A stretch of 64,000 nucleotides of DNA from Dethiobacter alkaliphilus AHT 1 (GTDB taxonomy: Bacteria > Bacillota > Dethiobacteria > Dethiobacterales > Dethiobacteraceae), in NCBI RefSeq assembly GCF_000174415.1, contig NZ_ACJM01000003.1, positions 1 through 64,000 on the forward strand. Direction: 5' to 3'. Position 1 is the first letter of the stretch, and the number at the start of each line of letters is the position of its first letter. Both the position numbers and the translations under genes were made by a program. Positions 61,386-64,000 of the stretch are shown here, in pieces. A model generated the notes under the pieces. That model ran no database searches and was not told where the DNA came from. It saw nothing but the letters and a program-made list of their open reading frames with translations.

Positions 61386-62510
61386 CTAGGCAATACCAAG
61401 TATTCTGCATCCTTCAAGCTTTATATTGATGGCCGCGTTTACGTCTCGATCTAAGGTGGTTTCACATCGTTGGCATGTCCATGTCCGTTCACTTAGAGAT
61501 AACTGGTTATTTTTTTCTCCGCAACAATGGCAAAGCTTACTTGAAGGGTACCATTTATCTATGGTTATCAGTTGTTTGCCCTGCTCTGCCAGCTTATATT
61601 GCAGAAATCGTTTCAGCATGCCAAACCCGTTGTCGTTTGTTGATTTTGCCAGGTTTAATCCCTGAGCCATGTTTTGTAAGTTCAGATCTTCAATTACAAC
61701 TGCGTCAAAATTGTTTGCAATTTTTCTGGATACGTTATGCAGGAAGTCTTTGCGCTGGTTTACTACTTTTTCATGAAGTTTGGCTACAATTTGTCGTTGC
61801 TTTTCTCTGTTTTTGCTGCCCTTTTTTCTTCTTGATAATTTACGCTGTTCTTTTTTTAATCTGGCTTCTGCCAGACGATAGAATTTTGGATATTCCGGAC
61901 TGCTTGCTTGGCTATCGACAAACAGTGATCTAGAAGAATAGTCCAAACCTATCGTTGATTCTATTGTAGGGGTAATTGGCTTAATTACCGCTTCCCACTC
62001 AACTAGAATAGAGATTTCATACTTTCCTGTTGCCTTTTGACTAATCGTTGCCGATTTTATTGCTGCATTTTTTGGTAACTGCCGGTGGAGTTTGATATGG
62101 ACATTTTTTAGTTTTGGCAGTCGTATTGTTTTACTGTCAATCAATCGAATTGTACCCCTTTGATTGTTTGTTGTGTATGATTTTTTGCTTCTGTGTTTGC
62201 TTTTGAAGTTTGGAAATCCTATTGCGGGATCTCGATAAAAGTTTCTATAGGCTGCATTTAGATTGAGTTGAGCGTTAGCCAGTGCCAGACTGTCTACTTC
62301 TTTCAGCCAGGGATACTCCTTTTTATAATCTGCAGGCAGGGCATATTTTTGTTGTTTTAGAGCTTCTTTATTATCTCTGTACTGCTCATAGACGGCCATG
62401 CGGTTTGCAAGCATCTGGTTGTAGATAAAACGCACACAACCAAATGTTTTTTGCAGTAATACATCTTGCTCTTTATTAGGATAGAGGCGATACTTGAAAG
62501 CTTTTATCAT
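61386..62510 (-). CDS. tnpB: RNA-guided endonuclease TnpB, IS200/IS605 family
   Basis: The 374-residue protein has the OrfB N-terminal helix-turn-helix (AFKYRLYPNKEQDVLLQKTFG), the RuvC-like catalytic motifs GLDYSS (Asp), VIEDLNL (Glu) and a C-terminal RDVNAA (Asp), and a zinc finger CHCCG...CQRC between them. All three catalytic acids are intact. Codon use is visibly more AT-rich than the neighbouring core genes. Confidence 0.93.
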   Translation of the reverse strand: MIKAFKYRLYPNKEQDVLLQKTFGCVRFIYNQMLANRMAVYEQYRDNKEALKQQKYALPADYKKEYPWLKEVDSLALANAQLNLNAAYRNFYRDPAIGFPNFKSKHRSKKSYTTNNQRGTIRLIDSKTIRLPKLKNVHIKLHRQLPKNAAIKSATISQKATGKYEISILVEWEAVIKPITPTIESTIGLDYSSRSLFVDSQASSPEYPKFYRLAEARLKKEQRKLSRRKKGSKNREKQRQIVAKLHEKVVNQRKDFLHNVSRKIANNFDAVVIEDLNLQNMAQGLNLAKSTNDNGFGMLKRFLQYKLAEQGKQLITIDKWYPSSKLCHCCGEKNNQLSLSERTWTCQRCETTLDRDVNAAINIKLEGCRILGIA

Positions 62511-62634
62511 CGCTTTTCTCCTCGACTATTTGCGAACATTTGTTTGTGACTAAATTATACCAAACAATTGTTCGGAAGGCAAGTATTTATTGAGAGGTAA
62601 AAGGGAGGCAATTCATCTCCCGCCTTCGCTCTCA

Positions 62635-62832
62635 CTAAAGTGACAACGAAATAAATGGCACTGCAAAATAAAGTAACCATGTTATGATAAGAAAAAGGCG
62701 TAGTCTGGATTTTCCGCTAAGCATAACCTTAATAGTAACGGCAACCCATGCAGGTAATAATATTAAAAATTCCATATTGTTTTTACATCTCACTTGTTTG
62801 AAAAATTTAGATTTATTCAAAGATAAATGCAT
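62635..62832 (-). CDS. Possible small membrane protein
   Basis: A 65-residue frame, or 46 from an internal ATG at 62775, with two hydrophobic stretches (FLILLPAWVAVTIKVML and LFLIITWLLYFAVPFISL). No good ribosome site precedes either start. It is AT-rich like its surroundings. It may be a real small membrane protein of the acquired region or a chance ORF. Confidence 0.3.
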   Translation of the reverse strand: MHLSLNKSKFFKQVRCKNNMEFLILLPAWVAVTIKVMLSGKSRLRLFLIITWLLYFAVPFISLSL

Positions 62833-63169
62833 TAGAAATTAGGGGGCATTCTAAGGTCCGTTTTGTAGTACTTTTGTTCATTACACCTGAGATTGTTACG
62901 GGCCGCAAACATCTGAATAAGTATAAGAAAACCACTATAAAAAAGGAGTGCCAATTGGGTTGTCAATTGACACTATCCACACAGCTTTTGGCAACCCATT
63001 TTAGCGGACTTCCTCATGATATGGAAGTCCGCTTTGCTGTTATAACACACAAAACAATGCACTTTCTTAAAGAGGCATTGTCTTGTGGTGCAAATTGAAA
63101 TTCTAGAAAGGAACGGGACCCGTTAGATTATAAGTGCTCTTTTTTTTGTTTTGCATATTTTTGTTCGTT
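62833..63169. other. AT-rich gene-free stretch with an 11-bp hairpin
   Basis: No convincing gene is seen. A perfect inverted repeat AGCGGACTTCC (63003-63013) and GGAAGTCCGCT (63023-63033) stands in it; without a clear T run it is not an obvious terminator. Another short imperfect repeat surrounds CAATTG at 62952-62970. Confidence 0.6.
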
Positions 63170-63640
63170 TTAATGAACTGTAAACTCAGCAGCCAAATAG
63201 TACTTATCAGAATCCCCTGGACCTCTAACTTCTGAAATATCTTTTACTATACGATATTCACCTGTGTCCAGACTTCCATATAGCCATTCCCAATCGACTA
63301 ATAACTCCCGAGTGCCTCTTGGGGTTAAAGGATATCCAATATCAGGAACTAAATATTCGTCATATGTTCTTGGAACCTGATACCATCCTTCGTTAATCCT
63401 CTTTTCCAGAGAAAAATACTCGCCAAATAAGCCTTCACTATCAGAGCTATTCTTAAATTCTACCGTAAGCCCCGTAGATGAAATCGTTTCTTCTTTGACG
63501 ACCATAGTAACGCCGTCAAAGTTATTCACGACTTCATAAGTTGTAGGTTCCCAGTTAGTTATATTAGCTGAATCACCGCATCCTGAAAATAATGTCAAAC
63601 TTATAGCTATAGAAATCAGTAACCATAACAGCCTTTTCAT
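63170..63640 (-). CDS. Lipoprotein with immunoglobulin-like (Big_14-type) domain
   Basis: The 156-residue protein has a lipoprotein signal with lipobox LFSGC (Cys at residue 21). The mature part looks like the Big_14-type fold seen in Firmicutes lipoproteins: TGLTVEFKNSSDSEGLFGEYFSLEKRINEGWYQV, then a tail ending YYLAAEFTVH. AAGGAGCG precedes ATG 63640. Its function is unknown; a surface interaction role is plausible. Confidence 0.8.
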   Translation of the reverse strand: MKRLLWLLISIAISLTLFSGCGDSANITNWEPTTYEVVNNFDGVTMVVKEETISSTGLTVEFKNSSDSEGLFGEYFSLEKRINEGWYQVPRTYDEYLVPDIGYPLTPRGTRELLVDWEWLYGSLDTGEYRIVKDISEVRGPGDSDKYYLAAEFTVH

Positions 63641-63658
63641 GTTATCGCTCCTTGATAA

Positions 63659-63823
63659 TTAAATATCAAATGATTTTTTTATTTCTAAGATAATATTTTG
63701 AGGTATCTCATAATAGTTGCCATTCAACGTTGCATAATTATCATGAGAAAAAAGCTCAAGAAAAATATCATTATTTACTAGAACGAAGAAGTTTGGAGCC
63801 CTTAACAAGAGGCTAAGAAGCAT
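63659..63823 (-). CDS. Possible short protein upstream of the lipoprotein gene
   Basis: A 54-codon frame from ATG 63823 ends 18 bases before the lipoprotein start. The product begins MLLSLLLRAPNFFVLVNNDI and ends NIILEIKKSFDI. The upstream bases TTGAGAATAACA give only a weak ribosome site. It may be a genuine small gene, or the 3' remnant of a longer one. Confidence 0.3.
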   Translation of the reverse strand: MLLSLLLRAPNFFVLVNNDIFLELFSHDNYATLNGNYYEIPQNIILEIKKSFDI

Positions 63824-64000
63824 TGTTATTCTCAAACCTGTTATCTAAGTGTATGTTTCCATATTTAGTATTAAATTTCCTTCAATAATCATTTGTCTTG
63901 TTTTTTATGATAAACCCTTAATGTCCGGGGTATGGGCGCCTACAGTACAGAACAAGAATATCATTGTATAATTGGTGCTTCCGATTTTTCAATATCAACA

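Larger units (their letters stand above)
61280..62640 (-). mobile_element. IS200/IS605-type element with TnpB only
   Basis: The TnpB gene is flanked on the left (its 3' end) by a hairpin of CCACCT (61293-61298) and AGGTGG (61304-61309), and on the right (upstream of tnpB) by GGGAG-N9-CTCCC (62603-62621). These are of the kind found at IS605 subterminal ends. No TnpA (Y1 transposase) is seen in the window. The exact boundaries are approximate. Confidence 0.6.

Noticed and set aside
62874-63098. 74-codon plus-strand ORF in the right edge
   Set aside because: No ribosome site, and it runs through the 11-bp hairpin region; composition looks non-coding.
1-64000. tRNA, rRNA or tmRNA genes
   Set aside because: No cloverleaf-like intergenic region or rRNA-like sequence was noticed; the gaps are accounted for by terminators, a riboswitch and repeats.

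Overview
The window is a chromosomal segment of an anaerobic, endospore-forming member of the Firmicutes (class Clostridia, Peptococcales- or Dethiobacter-like; the species cannot be fixed from the sequence alone). The evidence is a dense set of sporulation genes (spo0A, spoIIAA-spoIIAB-sigF, spoIIM, spmA-spmB, dacB, dacF, ytfJ, a spoVAF-like gene), strong GGAGG ribosome sites, the anaerobic (early-cobalt) cobalamin pathway, an IspH-S1 fusion and 2-hydroxyacyl-CoA dehydratase-related proteins. Nearly every gene lies on the minus strand, so the segment reads right to left; only the ferredoxin and TrkA_C genes (25.9-26.9 kb) and one tiny ORF (55.4 kb) read the other way.

Layout, left to right. 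0-10 kb: glutamate dehydrogenase with a consensus promoter; a cmk-plsC-ispH/rpsA-fni operon (nucleotide, lipid and isoprenoid supply plus a ribosomal-protein-S1-like tail); chorismate mutase; an HI0933-type flavoprotein; a PflX-type radical SAM protein; two unrecognised genes. 10-26 kb: an 18-gene cobalamin operon reading from 25.9 kb down to 10 kb (two cobyric acid synthase genes, then cbiD-E-T-L-F-G-H-J-X-C-A, cobU, cbiB, cobD, cobC, cobS), in which cbiJ carries a one-base frameshift. 25.9-26.9 kb: a divergent 4Fe-4S ferredoxin and a membrane TrkA_C protein, with a CsoR-type palindrome between the ferredoxin and the cob operon. 26.9-30.4 kb: a corrinoid-type ABC transporter (btuF-btuC-btuD, the ATPase carrying an extra C-terminal domain) behind a clear B12 riboswitch with its own promoter and terminator.

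30-44.5 kb: rluB, a cysteine-rich flavoprotein, RidA-like protein, dacB-spmA-spmB, DUF2953-ytfJ, scpA-scpB, trpS, an M50 protease, a DHH-CBS-CCA tRNA nucleotidyltransferase fusion and a pair of dehydratase-related (HgdB/DUF2229-type) genes. 44.5-55.3 kb: the forespore block in Bacillus-like order, nudF-spoIIM-ald-DUF4227-xerD-deoB-pdp-dacF-spoIIAA-AB-sigF-spoVAF, with a sigma-H-type promoter directly before spoIIAA. 55.4-60.1 kb: DUF3866 and the steA-steB-GT2-MraY-like envelope module. 60.2-61.2 kb: spo0A with a sigma-H promoter overlapping a Spo0A box. 61.3-64 kb: visibly AT-richer, with a lone IS605-type TnpB and a small lipoprotein region, probably acquired DNA that separates spo0A from its usual upstream neighbour.

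Five intergenic spots carry copies of a short GGGACA/TGTCCC palindromic repeat family. No tRNA, rRNA or CRISPR array was found. Coding starts were corrected by ribosome-site position where the longest frame was implausible.
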